DNA of 64,000 nucleotides from Teratosphaeria epicoccoides (taxonomy: Eukaryota > Ascomycota > Dothideomycetes > Mycosphaerellales > Teratosphaeriaceae). Positions within the stretch are counted from its first letter, which is position 1. Every line of letters starts with the position of its first letter. The DNA lies in the NCBI GenBank assembly GCA_021401465.1, contig JADDMT010000052.1:141001-205000 (forward strand), read 5' to 3'. The notes below the pieces were generated by a model, which saw only the letters and a program-made list of their open reading frames with translations, did not search any database and was not told the DNA's origin. Made by a program: the position numbers and the translations under genes. This document shows positions 25,171 to 37,026 of this stretch, in pieces.

Positions 25171-27108
25171 GGCCGTTCCTCGAATGTTTCACTCCTGCAG
25201 GCCTCCCTGCTGCCTGTTTGTGTGGCTGGTCGGTACTGTATGGAATCCTAGCGAAGATTAAAGCCATATAACTTCCGCATTGCTGCATGGGAAGAAGGAT
25301 GACCTGACAGTGTTAGCTGTTGTGCAAAAGCAACTTGTGCAAGTTGTGCAGCGTGGCCTCCCGATACTCATCAGATGATTCAGATCACTTGCGTGCCGTT
25401 CCGCCAGAGCCGAGCGGGCCGATCGTCGTGTGCACATGCGTTGCTCAAGCGGGCATACCACGCTGCCAAGATTATGCAATGCGATCGGCATTAAGCAAGT
25501 TCTAGGAGCAGGCGATAGCAAATCCGTCTGCACATCCGTACGAATGAATTGTGGGTCTTTTTTTTCATTTTCGCAAGCTCCGAACAATAGATACGACACT
25601 TAGATCGGCTATCGCTAGAAACGCAGCTGACAATGTAAACACACAACAGAGTGCAGTCAACCATCACAGGGTACGATCAACCACCACAGGGTACGTTGAA
25701 CCATATCAAGAAGCAGTCAAGCACAACGTTGAACCATATCAAGAAGCAGTCAAGCACAACGTTGAACCATATCAAGAAGCAGTCAAGCACAACGTTGAAC
25801 CATATCAAGAAGCAGTCAACCACAACAGAGTACAGTCGACTATAGCAGGGTACAGTCGCCCACATCAAGAAGCAGTCAGCCCTATCAAAGATCCGTCAGC
25901 CGTTTGACATAGCACACTCAATCACGTCAGCAGGTAGTCAAATACATCAAGAAGCATTCAACAATAGACATTTTCAAGGTCTAGTCAGCTAAAGCGAAAA
26001 GCAGTAGACCGTTTAACGCAGCATTCACCTGTGTCAGACTTAGCAGGCAGTTGACCAGATTACTAATTGACTAGTTAGCTGAGTGATTCATTTGAGAGCG
26101 CATCACTTATCTCTAGAAGGATGTTTATGATATTAGCTAGGATATTTAGCAATAGCTAGACTGTTAGACCTTTATGAAGGAGCCGCCTTTGCTTCGCTTA
26201 GGGGGTAAGAGAGGTCAATCGTAGCTCATCTAGCAGTCACATGACACATTTATTGGGTAATCGCTGCGGCTGCCTGAGAATCACGCAGATGAGCATGGTA
26301 TACCTGGCTGCCAAGCCAATATAGAAACAAGGTACGGATGTGCGAACAGGCTGTACACGAGCGGTCCGAAAACGATCGCGAAGGCCTCTCGGCGCTGCCA
26401 AGAATGTCCTGTGCTATTGTGAATGGAAGTACTGTAGTGCTGGAGAAGGACAAGAGGGCAGCCTTGCCACGAGCGGTAAATTCAGACTCGTGTGGATCGC
26501 CACGCCCAAAGATGATGTTGCTCATCACGCCACCTTGCAGCTCCCTCTCGATCTTTGTCGATGTACCCGTCCGCCCTCACGATCGGCACTATCCTATCTC
26601 TGCCACCTGAGTTGATCCTTCCCCAAGCTCCTGAGCCTTCCTGCGGATCCGCATAAGACACCAAGCCTCGCGAGCGTGGTTTGCATTGCGAACGTGGCTG
26701 CCAGACATCCTTCTGTCGATTTCTTCTGCTCCCATACAGTCGCCTGCCACCATCATACGAGAAGTGGGACACTTTGCAGGGGACGTACGATAGTCGAAAG
26801 CGAGTTAGATCTCTACGATTAAGACACCTTTAGGTGGTGGGCTAGAGAGATCTGCGACAGATTAGCAGTCGGATCGCACATCTATTGGTCGGATGATACA
26901 ACTAACTCAGATTTAGGCAGAGGATCATGGAATACCTCGTCGCCGAGCCAATTTTAGAATTGACGTACGGGGTCGAGACGCCGTGGCGCTTATCGCTTCC
27001 GGTTTCACCTGCATGCTGTATCCCGAACCCATGGGTACAGTACCACGCGGCAGAAATCGGGTTCGTATCGAGCTGCCAACGCACCTCGAGCCGTGGACTG
27101 TCTCTTTC
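25171..27108. other. Intergenic region with 33-bp tandem array
   Basis: It holds the promoter of the transporter gene, the 33-bp array at 25655-25900, further degenerate GTCAG/GTCAA words to about 26060, and the 3' flank of LTN1. Several overlapping frames at 26250-26770 have no domain or splice support. Confidence 0.45.
25655..25900. repeat. 33-bp minisatellite with degenerate flanks
   Basis: Four consecutive 33-bp units start at 25695, 25728, 25761 and 25794. They are identical except for one base in the last. Each begins GTTGAACCATATC and contains AAGCAGTCAA. Two 20-bp units, at 25655 and 25675, ending CACAGGGTAC precede the array, and diverged units follow to about 25900. Because the period is a multiple of three and stop-free, the array is open in a forward frame (VEPYQEAVKHN per unit) and also on the reverse strand. 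No start, splice or neighbour context supports a real protein. Confidence 0.93.
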
Positions 27109-30100
27109 TTATCCGTTGAAGTTGAAGGCATTGCGACACAGCGGACAAGTGCTGGCATTCGAGGTTTTGAACCTGTCGCACAAATAGACAGGCCAATTAG
27201 AAAGGCTCTTGGAAGTTTCGAGTTGATGAATGACTTACCACTTGAATAGACAACTGCCATGGAAGAGATGCTTGCATGTGGGACATAGCTTGGTCGGCAG
27301 CTGCTTCTGAGAGTCAATGATCGAGTAGCAGATGGCGCACTCGGTCTGGCCTTTCAGCGCGCCTGTCACATTTTTGCGCCAAGCGGCGAGACCGTCAGTG
27401 ATTGAGCCGTTCTGTAGAAAGTCAGTAGGCAATGACAGCTGTGGGAGCGGAAGCGAGCGCTTACAGAGAACGTGATGACGCCGCGACAGTTTCGTAGCCA
27501 GCTTTGCCACTTCTCTTCTTTGACAGCGACACGACTCACGCCAATGACGTCCGCTGAGGCGAGCGGGTACGTCTCAGGCAGAACGACCTTGATCGCCATT
27601 GTCTGCTCGTCAACGACGTAGCTGACGTTGATTTCCTTGCTCCGCATACCCACTTTGATGGTCATTTTCTCATACTCTGGGTCCTCTTTGACGCTCTTCT
27701 CCGACCACTCGGCCACCGCTTGTAGGGACGCATTGATGATGAGCGGGCTGATGTGTTTGGCTGTCCAGCTCTCAACGGTTAGAGATGTTTGCCGTGATCG
27801 GATGTCAAGATAGTAATTCTTGACCAGACTTGGCAGATGTGTGAGGGCCAAATAGTACAGATGAGTGAGAAGCCATTGCACGTCGCGCTCAGGCTTCGGC
27901 TCTGTGTCGGGTACATACTCGCCGATGTCGAACTTGGCAGCGCCGACAGGCTTGCCACGAGAGTGGCCCAGAAAGTCGAACGTGAAGCTCAGGAAGCTGC
28001 TGAGGTATGTGCCGTCTTTCAATTGACTAACATAGTCAGTTTTGACGCGGTAGCTCGAGCGTGTGAAGTGGTCAAACAGGAGCCGCCAGCCATATAGGTA
28101 GCCTTGCAGTGACAATGGCATTGTCCGGTCAAACGAGGCGTCGAGCAGTGAGTCTAGAGTCGGTGCCTCTAAGATCAACGACAGCAGCTCGTCCGGTAAG
28201 TGCGCAGTCTTGTTGTCGAGTGCTGCATCTAGTGAGATCTCTTCCTGAGCCGCCGGTATATGCTTGTGCAAAAGGCTGAATGCCACCTGCTGGATTGGGT
28301 GAGATGGCGTATATAGTAAAGGATACAGCTCATCAGCGTCCTCTACCTTGTCTTGTGGCAGCCTGGAAACCTCACGCGCCAAAAGCTCGTGCGTGACCAT
28401 AAGCGGCTGGTGCGTCTCATCAGATGTGCCGTTGGAGGCTTTCAGCAAAGTTACCAGAGCTGCAGCACTTTGATCTTTGCTTCCTTTCAGAGCGTCCACC
28501 AAGTCATCATTCGGCTCCTCTGAGGAGGCCAGCTTGCGCAACGTCCCGTAGAGCCGCAGCGATACATTTGTGAGGACAACGCGGTCCTCATCGATATTGC
28601 CGGCTTCTGCGTCAGCCTCCACTGAGCTCCAGTAGGTACAAATGTAGGTAAGTACGTTAGTCCAATGGTCACCGTATATATCCTGCATTCCTGGGAAGAG
28701 ATATGTGAGAGCCTTCAGGATCTCAGCCTTGATGGCGCTGCGTATGTCGGAATTCAGGGCTGGCACCAGCTTCTTCACCAAGAAGATCAAACGTTGCTTT
28801 GCAATAGCCGCCACCGCGTCCTCCTGAGTGCTGAAAATGGTGTTGAGTATCACAAGTTGCTCCAGGTGCTTTTGTGCGGTCTGCTCGCGGGCAAGTTCCA
28901 TATCGGTCAATTCTGCCACAAGTTCATTGCAATATCGGTTCAGGACCTGACTGCCTGTGAGCGGCTGGCGAAGACCTGCAAGACAAGCTGTGGTGGAAAG
29001 AGCGTTCTTCTCGGTTCGTCTTTGCTTGAGGATTGTTTCGCTGGCCTTGGATTGATCTGAATTGTACCCGTGGAGCTCAAAGAGATTGGCATTGACCTTG
29101 GCGGACGCGAGAGCGACGTAGTAATGAATCGGAGAGCCTTCAGGCTGCCCTTGGGTGAGGCTCTCTAGGGCGGCCAGGAGACGTGCATACTCACTTAGGG
29201 AGGAGTTGAAGTCTGGTGCCACACCTTCCCATTGCCCCAGCACAGCATTTGACAGTGTCACAAACTCGAGCACTTGTGGCTCGGCGTCTAAATTCTGCGT
29301 AGGATCCCAGAGGGCGTTAGTCGCGAGTAGGCTGAGGTTGTCCTCAGCTAGAAGTGTAGTAAGATGAAGCAAGCTGATGATTGTCCACAGATCGTCGCCT
29401 AGACACTTTAGTCCGCTGCTTTTCTCTGCAAGGCGCATGACCTCAGTAACGTATATGCCAATACGCAGTGCTTGAGAAAGACCGTCTGCATCCACCTGTA
29501 TTGGCACTGAGGGCGGAGCCGTGTCTGTCTGTACAAGATGGACAGCGTCGCCAACAGGGCCCAGAAGAGCAAGTGAGGGTTTTGGTCTTCGCATCACGGC
29601 CTGAACTGCTCTGGTCCAGGTGTCGAGACTTGGCAAGGCGTCTGCGGCGTTTTCGAGGGCGGCATCAGGTCCTAGCACCCGACCCAGCAGATCTTGCAAT
29701 GCATCCGCGGAGAGCGACTTGATCGACAAGCGTTCAAGGTTCTGCAGGACGACGGCAAACTTGGCGTCGCTGCTGATTTCGGTCGGAGACCTTGAGAGCT
29801 TGTTCGATAGCGTAGACGCCTTGTGTGCGATCTCATCATCAGGGTTCTGTTCGAGGAGGAGGAGCTGTGGTAGGAGCTGGTCCCCATCGGCGCCGACAGG
29901 AAGAGCTCGCAGCACGCTATCCGGTAGGCACAGGAAGAAGTCGATCGTCTTGGACAGCTGCTGATCGCTGTGAGAATTCGAGAGTGATGCGATCAGCTTC
30001 GAGAACACGTGGGTGCTAGTCTCCTCGGCCAACGCTCCAAGCTGGTGGAGTCTTACGAAGAGTTCGGCTTCCAGCGTGCCGGACCCAGGCTTGCAGCAGT

Positions 30101-32143
30101 CTTTGATTCGCTCTTGAAGCTCCGTGTCATCCTTTGCAATCGCTACAGCTTCTTGTGGTGCATTTGGCGGTAGCGTCTCAAGTAGCAGCTTACACTTTAC
30201 CTCATCCGACTGCTGTTGTCTAACGGCATGACGCAGAGCGTTCTGAAACGTCGAGCCGAAGAAGTGCTCATGATGCATCGCGAAAAGACATCGGACCAGG
30301 TAGCGGCTGGAGGGCCACAACACCCATTTGCTATTGTCGGACTGCAACAGGTCTGAAAGGGTTCTCTTGAAGGCCGTGTTGGATGTGGCCTGTGATCCGA
30401 GCGACTTGACGATCTCTTCAATAATTGCTGCAGCTCCATACGGCTTTCCATCGCGATTCGTGAGGAGGTTCGCGGCCTCTTTGAGAACCTTGATGTCTGC
30501 ATCAATGAAAGTTGCCTGCGAGCTCTCGGAGATGTAGTCAAAGAGCTCCTTCTGGAGAGCTGCCCATCGCTGCCCACTGGAGGCCACATGCAATTGCGAC
30601 TTCTCAAACTCCTTAGACTGTTGTGAGTGGGATAGTTTTGCGTTCTCGACAAGCTGCTCTGCATACATGGGCCACTCACGTTGCAGTATCGCTGTTATCC
30701 CACGAATGGCGGCTGCACTGGCCACCAATGAGGCTGCCTTAGCCCCAGACACTGTCCAATCTGCAGTATCTGGCGATGGTTGCAAGTACTGTCGGATGAT
30801 GGGCAGTACACACGCGTGAAGCAGCTCCTCTCGATCTTCTGAGTTGAGCCCTGATTCAACACGACGCACAAGAGTGAAGTATGACGGCCATGCGGCAGAC
30901 GCATTGAATCGTTCCTCTCTGCTTGCGACACCGTCACGAGCTGCAAACAGCAGTTCCTTGGCATCCTCAAGCGTAGCAGGTATGACTTGCTGGGGGATTT
31001 TTGAGAATAAAGCGTCGCTAATTTGCCAAAAAGCAGCTGTTCCCGATCTTGACCCATGCTTCAGGTACTGTCTTAGACGCGAGGCTGGTGGTTTCTTAGC
31101 ACTGTAGGCATCGGTCCAGATGCTATCGAAGCGACCGGTCAGGCTGGTCAGTGTCCGCGCAAAGTCGGCCGACGAGCCTGTCTGATCCGACGTCAGACCC
31201 TTATAGATATATGAACCACTGACTGCCTTGAGGTTGTTCTCGATCAGCTCCGGCCGCTTCTCCAGCGTGGTCTGTATCAGCTGATGAGTCGCTCTCCGGA
31301 CAGCAACGTCGGCGTTGTTGCTGAATTCCCAGAATGCTTGATCGTCAAAGATTTCCTCGTACACCCGGTGCTGCATACTGATGTCGGTTTCTGGTAGCGC
31401 ACTCAGCAGGCTGTTTACCACTGCAAGACTTGTGGCGACAACCCGGGAGTAGGTGGCTTCTGCGTCGTCGGAGCTGACTGTGCGCTCGTCATTCAATGTC
31501 TTTGCCGTCTCGTGTAGCGCAGCATCGCGACAGTAATGCAATATCGACTCATGGAATGTCTTTTTGACGCCAAGGATCTTCTCCGCAGTGGGAAAGACTG
31601 CAGCAAGCGCGTCCTGCGCTGCCTTGCCAGCTGCTCTATCGCTATCGTACGTGCCCGCTAGCCAAGGGCCAGCTATTCGAGGAAGGTGCCTTGCAACGCG
31701 CTTGCCGCATTTGGAACATATGTGACCATTGAGACTGTGAGCCCGCTGGCGAACACGGCGAGCACTGTCAATGGAGAGTCGGGGGTATAGTTTGACCTGA
31801 TTTCCATTTGTTACTATATACCATGATACCCGGTCTTTGGTCTTTGGGTGATACAACGCACCCATGCTTCGAGTAAGCCTGCCTCCACCTCAACCTCTGA
31901 GGAGGAAACATACGCCTGTGTATCCTCTAGCGCTTTCGCCTTGGTGGTGCTGTCCTTCTTCGACAAGTTCTTGAGTGACACTACCAGATTGGCATCGCTG
32001 ATGCTGCTGTAATCTGGCGGCTCCTGAATGTAAGAGAGTGACGAGGATTGTGTCGAACCGAAGGCAGCGCCGGCGAATGCACCAGATCCACCACCACCTA
32101 CCCGTGCGCTTCTGGCTTGCGATTTGAACTGCTTTTTGCTCAT
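27109..32143 (-). CDS. LTN1: Listerin-type E3 ubiquitin ligase of ribosome quality control
   Basis: Exons 32143-31862, 31796-27465, 27411-27239 and 27172-27109 give 1616 aa, similar to yeast Ltn1/Rkr1 (1562). The N-terminus starts MSKKQFKSQARS. Next come the Listerin N-terminal domain (VKLYPRLSIDSARRVRQRAH), a long HEAT/ARM-like alpha-solenoid, an RWD-like part, and a C-terminal RING: CAIC, then CPTCKHLFHGSCLFKW, then CPLCRNAF split across the last intron. Ltn1 binds the 60S subunit and ubiquitinates stalled nascent chains in the cytosol. The first intron removes the apparent continuation after the codons EAW, giving EAWVKLYPRLS. The gene is divergent from RAD3 with a 526-bp intergenic region. 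Confidence 0.95.
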
Positions 32144-32669
32144 TGTTCCAAATCGAATTGTCGGTGGCGGCTTGTTGAGAAAGGCTGAGTAGGTGAGGAG
32201 ATTACTAATATGCAGCCGGGGAAGGGGTGTCGCGCGCGCGAGAAGTGATCTGAGTTCTCAATGCTTTGATCTGGTCGTGTTTTCAAACCAGAACTCCAGG
32301 TGCTCGCTCCATGACGCAGTGACCCGGTGTGCTGGAGCCTAGCGCCGGCGATACCCGTGGAGCTGCATTAGCGTGCATCTGATCAAATCGAAACGGAAGA
32401 GCCGCATTATATCCATGTACGCTGGTCAACATTGAAGTCAACACCCAAGTCATAAATACTTCCACGTGTCGGAAGCCATTGCGTGGCATCTGCGCACTGC
32501 AGTTCCGGAAAGTTTGGGTTGCGTCCAGACATTGAGCAATGGTTGAAGGCAGCTGAGCCTGGGATAGGTTGCCATCGCCTCAGCGAAGCCTGAAGGACCG
32601 GTCGAAAGTGCACTGAGAGGCCGTTGCAGAGTCGGGCGACCAAGCTGCAGTGCAGCGCAACACGTCAAG
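32144..32669. promoter_or_regulatory. Shared divergent promoter region of LTN1 and RAD3
   Basis: These 526 bases separate two divergently transcribed genes, so both promoters must lie here. A CG-rich run (GTCGCGCGCGCGAG) occurs near 32230. No TATA box or other specific site can be assigned with confidence. Confidence 0.5.
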
Positions 32670-35105
32670 ATGAAGTTTTTCATTGAGGATCTGCCGGTCC
32701 TATTTCCATACCCAAGGATATATCCCGAGCAGTATGCATATATGTGCGACCTGAAGAGAACCCTCGATGCTGGTGGGCACTGCGTACTGGAGATGCCTTC
32801 GGGAACAGGCAAAACAGTGTCCCTCCTGTCTCTGATCGTGGCGTACCAGCAGTTCTATCCGGAACATCGAAAGCTTATATACTGCTCGCGGACAATGTCT
32901 GAAATCGAGAAGGCATTAGCTGAGTTAAAGGCGCTTATGAAGTATCGAGCAGATCAACTGGGCGAAGTGGAAGAATTTCGGGGACTGGGTCTCACCTCCC
33001 GAAAGAATCTTTGCCTTCATCCTTCGGTCAAGCGGGAGAAAAGTGGATCAGTTGTCGATGCCAGATGTCGCAGCCTGACGGCTGGCTTTGTTAAAGAGAA
33101 GAAGGAGCGCGGCGAAGAGGTTGATTTGTGCATCTATCACGACAATCTCGATCTTCTGGAACCGCACAACCTCATCCCGCCAGGTGTGTGGACACTCGAT
33201 GGTATGCTTCGATATGGCGAGCAGCAAAAGCAATGTCCCTACTTTACAGCACGACGGATGATGCCTTTCTGCAATGTCATCATCTACTCGTATCACTATC
33301 TGCTTGATCCCAAGATTGCCGAACGAGTATCACGAGAGCTCTCCAAAGATTGCATCGTGGTGTTCGATGAGGCCCACAACATCGACAATGTTTGCATAGA
33401 GTCTTTAAGCATCGACCTGACCGAAGACTCCCTACGAAGAGCAGCTAGAGGTGCTCAGAACCTCGAGAAAAAGATCGCTGAGATGAAAGATACAGACGCC
33501 GAGAAGCTGCAGAACGAGTATGCCAAGCTTGTGGAAGGGCTGCGAGAAGCAGACCAGGCACGAGACGAAGAGGCGTTCATGTCCAATCCAGCACTACCAG
33601 ATGACTTGCTGAAAGAAGCGGTACCTGGCAACATTCGGCGAGCAGAGCACTTCACAGCCTTTCTCAAGCGTTTCATCGAGTATCTCAAGACACGCATGAA
33701 GGTGTTGCACGTCATATCGGAGACACCGCCGTCATTCTTGTCCCACTTAAAAGAGCTCACGTTCATTGAGAAGAAGCCATTGAGGTTTTGTGCTGAGAGA
33801 CTGACCTCGCTTGTGCGCACACTGGAGCTCACGAATATTGAAGACTATCAGCCATTGCAAGAAGTAGCATCGTTCGCGACTCTGGTCGCAACGTACGAAA
33901 CAGGTTTTCTGCTGATCCTGGAGCCATTTGAGTCCGACACTGCGACCGTACCAAATCCTATCCTCCACTTCACATGCCTCGACGCAGCTATAGCAATCAG
34001 GCCAGTCTTTGATCGCTTCAGCTCGGTCATCATCACATCTGGAACCATCTCTCCGCTCGAAATGTATCCAAAGATGCTCGGCTTCTCAACAGTCGTGCAA
34101 GAGTCATACAGTATGACTCTGGCGAGGCGCTCCTTCCTCCCAATGATCGTGACAAGAGGTTCAGACCAAGCACAGATATCTTCTGGCTTCCAGACTCGAG
34201 ATGACCCACAAGTCGTCCGCAACTACGGCAACCTCTTGATAGAATTCTCCAAGCTGACACCCGACGGCATTGTCGTCTTCTTCCCATCATACCTATACAT
34301 GGAGCGCGTCATCTCCGCCTGGCAGCGCATGGAGATCCTCGACCAAGTCTGGAAGAGTAAACTCATTCTGGTCGAGACACCCGATAGCCAAGAGACCTCT
34401 CTCGCTCTCGAGACGTATCGCACAGCCTGCAGCAACGGCCGGGGCGCCGTACTGCTCTGCGTCGCCCGTGGTAAAGTCTCCGAAGGCATAGATTTCGATC
34501 ACCATTACGGGCGAACGGTGCTCTGCATCGGCGTACCATTTCAATACACCGAGTCTAGAATCCTGAAGGCTCGCCTCGAGTTTCTACGAGAGAATTACCG
34601 TATTCGCGAAAACGACTTCTTGTCCTTCGACGCTATGCGACACTGTGCACAGTGTCTGGGTCGAGTCTTGCGTGGCAAGGACGACTACGGAATCATGGTC
34701 ATGGCGGATAAGCGCTTTGCCAAGAAGAAAAACCAGCTGCCAAAATGGATCGCAAGTGCGCTGGAGGAGAAAGACACGCAGATGTCTGTGGACTCGGCGG
34801 TACACGCGGCGAAGAAATTTTTGAAGGTCATGAGTAAGCCGTTTCCGATTAGGCTGCAGGAGGGCATTAGTACGTGGTCGTATGAGGATCTGATGGAGCA
34901 TAAGCGGAAGATAGAGGCGGAGAAGGATCGTGTGGAGCGGAATGGGCACGCTCATGGCGATGGGCCTATTCATGGCGATCAGGCCATGGCTGAGGCTCAG
35001 GCGATGGAGGATGAGATGGAGATCGATGAGGAGATCGATGCTGCTATGATGGAGCTGGAGACTCAGCAGAATAGCGGGATCAGGGGCACCATTGGTCATG
35101 CTTGA
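32670..35105 (+). CDS. RAD3: TFIIH DNA helicase XPD/Rad3
   Basis: A single exon of 811 aa. Walker A PSGTGKT (Lys at 48), the DEAH box FDEAH (233-236), and the four Fe-S cluster cysteines C115, C133, C154 and C189 match the spacing of human XPD. Helicase domain 2 is complete, through RGAVLLCVARGKVSEGIDF and AQCLGRVLRGKDDYG. The protein is a 5'-3' helicase of TFIIH required for nucleotide excision repair and transcription initiation. The C-terminal tail (after about 740) is acidic with HGDG repeats and is the least conserved part. The start MKFFIEDLPVLFPYPRIYPEQ is the conserved N-terminus, so it is secure. Confidence 0.98.
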   Translation: MKFFIEDLPVLFPYPRIYPEQYAYMCDLKRTLDAGGHCVLEMPSGTGKTVSLLSLIVAYQQFYPEHRKLIYCSRTMSEIEKALAELKALMKYRADQLGEVEEFRGLGLTSRKNLCLHPSVKREKSGSVVDARCRSLTAGFVKEKKERGEEVDLCIYHDNLDLLEPHNLIPPGVWTLDGMLRYGEQQKQCPYFTARRMMPFCNVIIYSYHYLLDPKIAERVSRELSKDCIVVFDEAHNIDNVCIESLSIDLTEDSLRRAARGAQNLEKKIAEMKDTDAEKLQNEYAKLVEGLREADQARDEEAFMSNPALPDDLLKEAVPGNIRRAEHFTAFLKRFIEYLKTRMKVLHVISETPPSFLSHLKELTFIEKKPLRFCAERLTSLVRTLELTNIEDYQPLQEVASFATLVATYETGFLLILEPFESDTATVPNPILHFTCLDAAIAIRPVFDRFSSVIITSGTISPLEMYPKMLGFSTVVQESYSMTLARRSFLPMIVTRGSDQAQISSGFQTRDDPQVVRNYGNLLIEFSKLTPDGIVVFFPSYLYMERVISAWQRMEILDQVWKSKLILVETPDSQETSLALETYRTACSNGRGAVLLCVARGKVSEGIDFDHHYGRTVLCIGVPFQYTESRILKARLEFLRENYRIRENDFLSFDAMRHCAQCLGRVLRGKDDYGIMVMADKRFAKKKNQLPKWIASALEEKDTQMSVDSAVHAAKKFLKVMSKPFPIRLQEGISTWSYEDLMEHKRKIEAEKDRVERNGHAHGDGPIHGDQAMAEAQAMEDEMEIDEEIDAAMMELETQQNSGIRGTIGHA

Positions 35106-35580
35106 ACATGGACTGTGCCATGGTAGGTGGTATGTGGTTGCTTGCTTGCTTGCTTGCTTGCCAATGCTCTGCTGCATGGCATGTTGCGCCTACAGCTACA
35201 TGTCTGCGCTGTCAGCGACTTTGTGATAACAGTGTTACGACCTCCTTACATGCTCCTGAAGCAACATCAGATTCTCATACCGCCTCCGGGCGATCAGTGA
35301 CCCTGCAGCTGAATTGGTCAAGGCAGCCCAGCAAATCGCAACGGAGCTCAAAGCCTCTCCCCACTAGTCACGGCACCGGTCGTGCACCACTCAGCGGTAG
35401 GTGAGTCAGCACTGGATGTTGCTGTCCCTACGACATCTAGCAGATGGCACACAGACAGGAAAATGACTCTGAGCAGCGCCTACCGCCGCAAATGTCCTCC
35501 AACCACAGACCCAGACCTCTGCGGCTGCAACAACGAACCTCTCGGCGAATGCAGTCTGATCATCGATCGTTCGAACGGCG
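35106..35580. other. Downstream of RAD3
   Basis: It contains the RAD3 3' end, a TTGC microsatellite (35138-35161) and a segment at 35280-35370 with a coding-like frame (ISDPAAELVKAAQQIATEL) that I could not join to any start or to the next gene. It may hold an unrecognised exon of the gene at 35581. Confidence 0.4.
35138..35161. repeat. TTGC tetranucleotide microsatellite, six copies
   Basis: Six uninterrupted TTGC units lie 33 bp after the RAD3 stop codon, in the presumed 3' UTR. Confidence 0.95.
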
Positions 35581-36071
35581 ATGGCTGTGATACACATCGC
35601 GCAACTCCACTCACACACGATTGTGAGCCCAGTTGGTCTAGCAGCCTTCGGTCCCGACCAGTACAACATCATCCAGTCCGCCAGAGCGGTGGTCTGGCAC
35701 CAGCATCGCGAGCTGCGAGACGTAGTTCGATCCCCGGGCTCGAGCCCCCGCTGACAGCGAGCTTGGAGCAAAAAGGGATCAAAGTTGCAAAACGGCATTA
35801 GACATCGGCGGCGTCACGGAGCCAGGAGATCGATACTCCTGACCCACGCAGCAAGCCCACGGGACTTGCAGAGCGTCAAAAGCTTCGCTACCTCCGCGAA
35901 CACCCTCACGAAACACTCAAGTCAGCCGCCACGTCAGGAACCACGTCCTCGAGCTCTGAACATACTGTCGAGACCACCGGCTCTGCACGCAACTCTGACG
36001 GCTCACTGTCTCCCTTCAAGTCCGGCACGCCTGCGACCCGGTCTTTCCTTCCCAGGCACACTCATGCCTGA
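35581..36071 (+). CDS. Small two-exon gene of unknown function (136 aa)
   Basis: Exons 35581-35721 and 35802-36071 join in phase across an 80-nt GT-AG intron with a GCTGACAG branch-like site, giving 136 aa. The intron neatly removes a TGA in one frame and a TAG in the other. Exon 1 reads AFGPDQYNIIQSARAVVWHQ, and exon 2 starts TSAASRSQEIDTPDP and continues AERQKLRYLREHPHE before a Ser/Thr-rich end. Codon use is like neighbouring genes (AAC, ATC, GAG, CTC). I do not recognise the family. An in-frame TGA lies upstream of the ATG, so this start is reasonable, though an extra 5' exon is possible. There is no signal peptide or membrane segment. Confidence 0.45.
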
Positions 36072-36765
36072 GCGTCGTGGGTGCTCGGGTCGTGACACTG
36101 CACCATCCAGGGCCGGAGCATCCTCACTCAAGGGCCCCCAACCGTTTGGACATTGTCCACCGGCAGCGCATGAATTTGGATTTCTGACCGTCGGCCCGTT
36201 GCTGTAGCTCAGATGAGGAAGGGTCCCTCGCCCATTGATCCAGTTCTGTCGGGTTTGGGTTGTCCCTTGTTGGTGCAAGTCGATACTTGGGTCCACTGAT
36301 CTGTGCAGCCGAAAGGCTGGGTGAGGAGTGGAAGGTCATCTGTGAGTCAATGGATTGTTCGCAACCCGCTGACAGCGGAGGGGCAGCTAGCGAGAATCGA
36401 GACGCTGGGCGTGGCTTGTGTACTGCCAATAAACCAGAGCTGTACGGATGTGCTGTGGATGCCTGGCGGGCACTAAGTGATGGGGACATGAGAAGTGAGA
36501 CTAGATTTTCCTTTCCTTTTAGCAATCGCAGCAAAATATCGACCAACCATACATCCAAAAAGTGTACATCGCACGCGAGGCATATTCTCAAATCACAGCA
36601 TAAAAATTCAACCCACAGCCACCTTTCGCACCGACCAGCAGCGCCTGGGAATTAAAGCAGCCACTTTTCCCAGCGCTGTCCACCCCTGCAAGCCTTGTAG
36701 CCAGCCTCAGCGGATATTATACATATCGCTAAGAAGCCTTGTACACAGGCTTCATCCCGTTGATC
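36072..36765. other. Convergent intergenic region
   Basis: It lies between the small plus-strand gene and the minus-strand SH3 gene and its tail. Overlapping short frames have no domain. It is likely 3' UTR from both sides. Confidence 0.4.
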
Positions 36766-37026
36766 TCAAGTGTAGAAGAAAAGGTTGCTGGGCGTCGCCA
36801 CTGCCCATCCGAGTGCATGGGGTGAATGCTTGAGGACGGCTTGAGCAGCGACTGACTCCGCGAGAATGTAGTTGATGATGTCGATTGCTCTTGCATCTGG
36901 ATATCTTTGCTCTTCGCCTTGCCCGAACTCCTCGCCGTATGTAGCCTTGCTAGCTGCATTCATTGGAGCTTGCACGTTAAAGTCGTCAAAATGGAAGTGA
37001 ATTGTACCACTGATCTCGCGAAGAGA
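36766..37026 (-). other. Coding-like in-frame tail after the SH3 gene stop
   Basis: Directly after the TAA of the SH3 membrane protein, the same frame stays open for 86 codons to a TGA at 36766. The codons used (ATC, GAG, AAC, CTC, TAC) look like real coding sequence. It includes FHFDDFNVQAP and YPDARAIDIINYILAES. It could be reached by stop-codon readthrough, by an alternative 51-nt intron that removes the stop (a GTGCCC donor to a CGCGAG acceptor), or by translation from its own Met at 36975 or 36963. No domain is recognised, and it may also be plain 3' UTR. Confidence 0.35.

Noticed and set aside
25695..25826. CRISPR-like array
   Set aside because: The units are directly adjacent without unique spacers, and the genome is eukaryotic.
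25551..25907. Repeat protein encoded by the 33-bp array
   Set aside because: The frame is open only because the unit is a multiple of three; the reverse strand is open as well, and there is no supporting start or splice context.
35720..35760. tRNA-like B box (GTTCGATCC)
   Set aside because: The flanking bases do not form a T arm or acceptor stem, and the site falls in a predicted intron.
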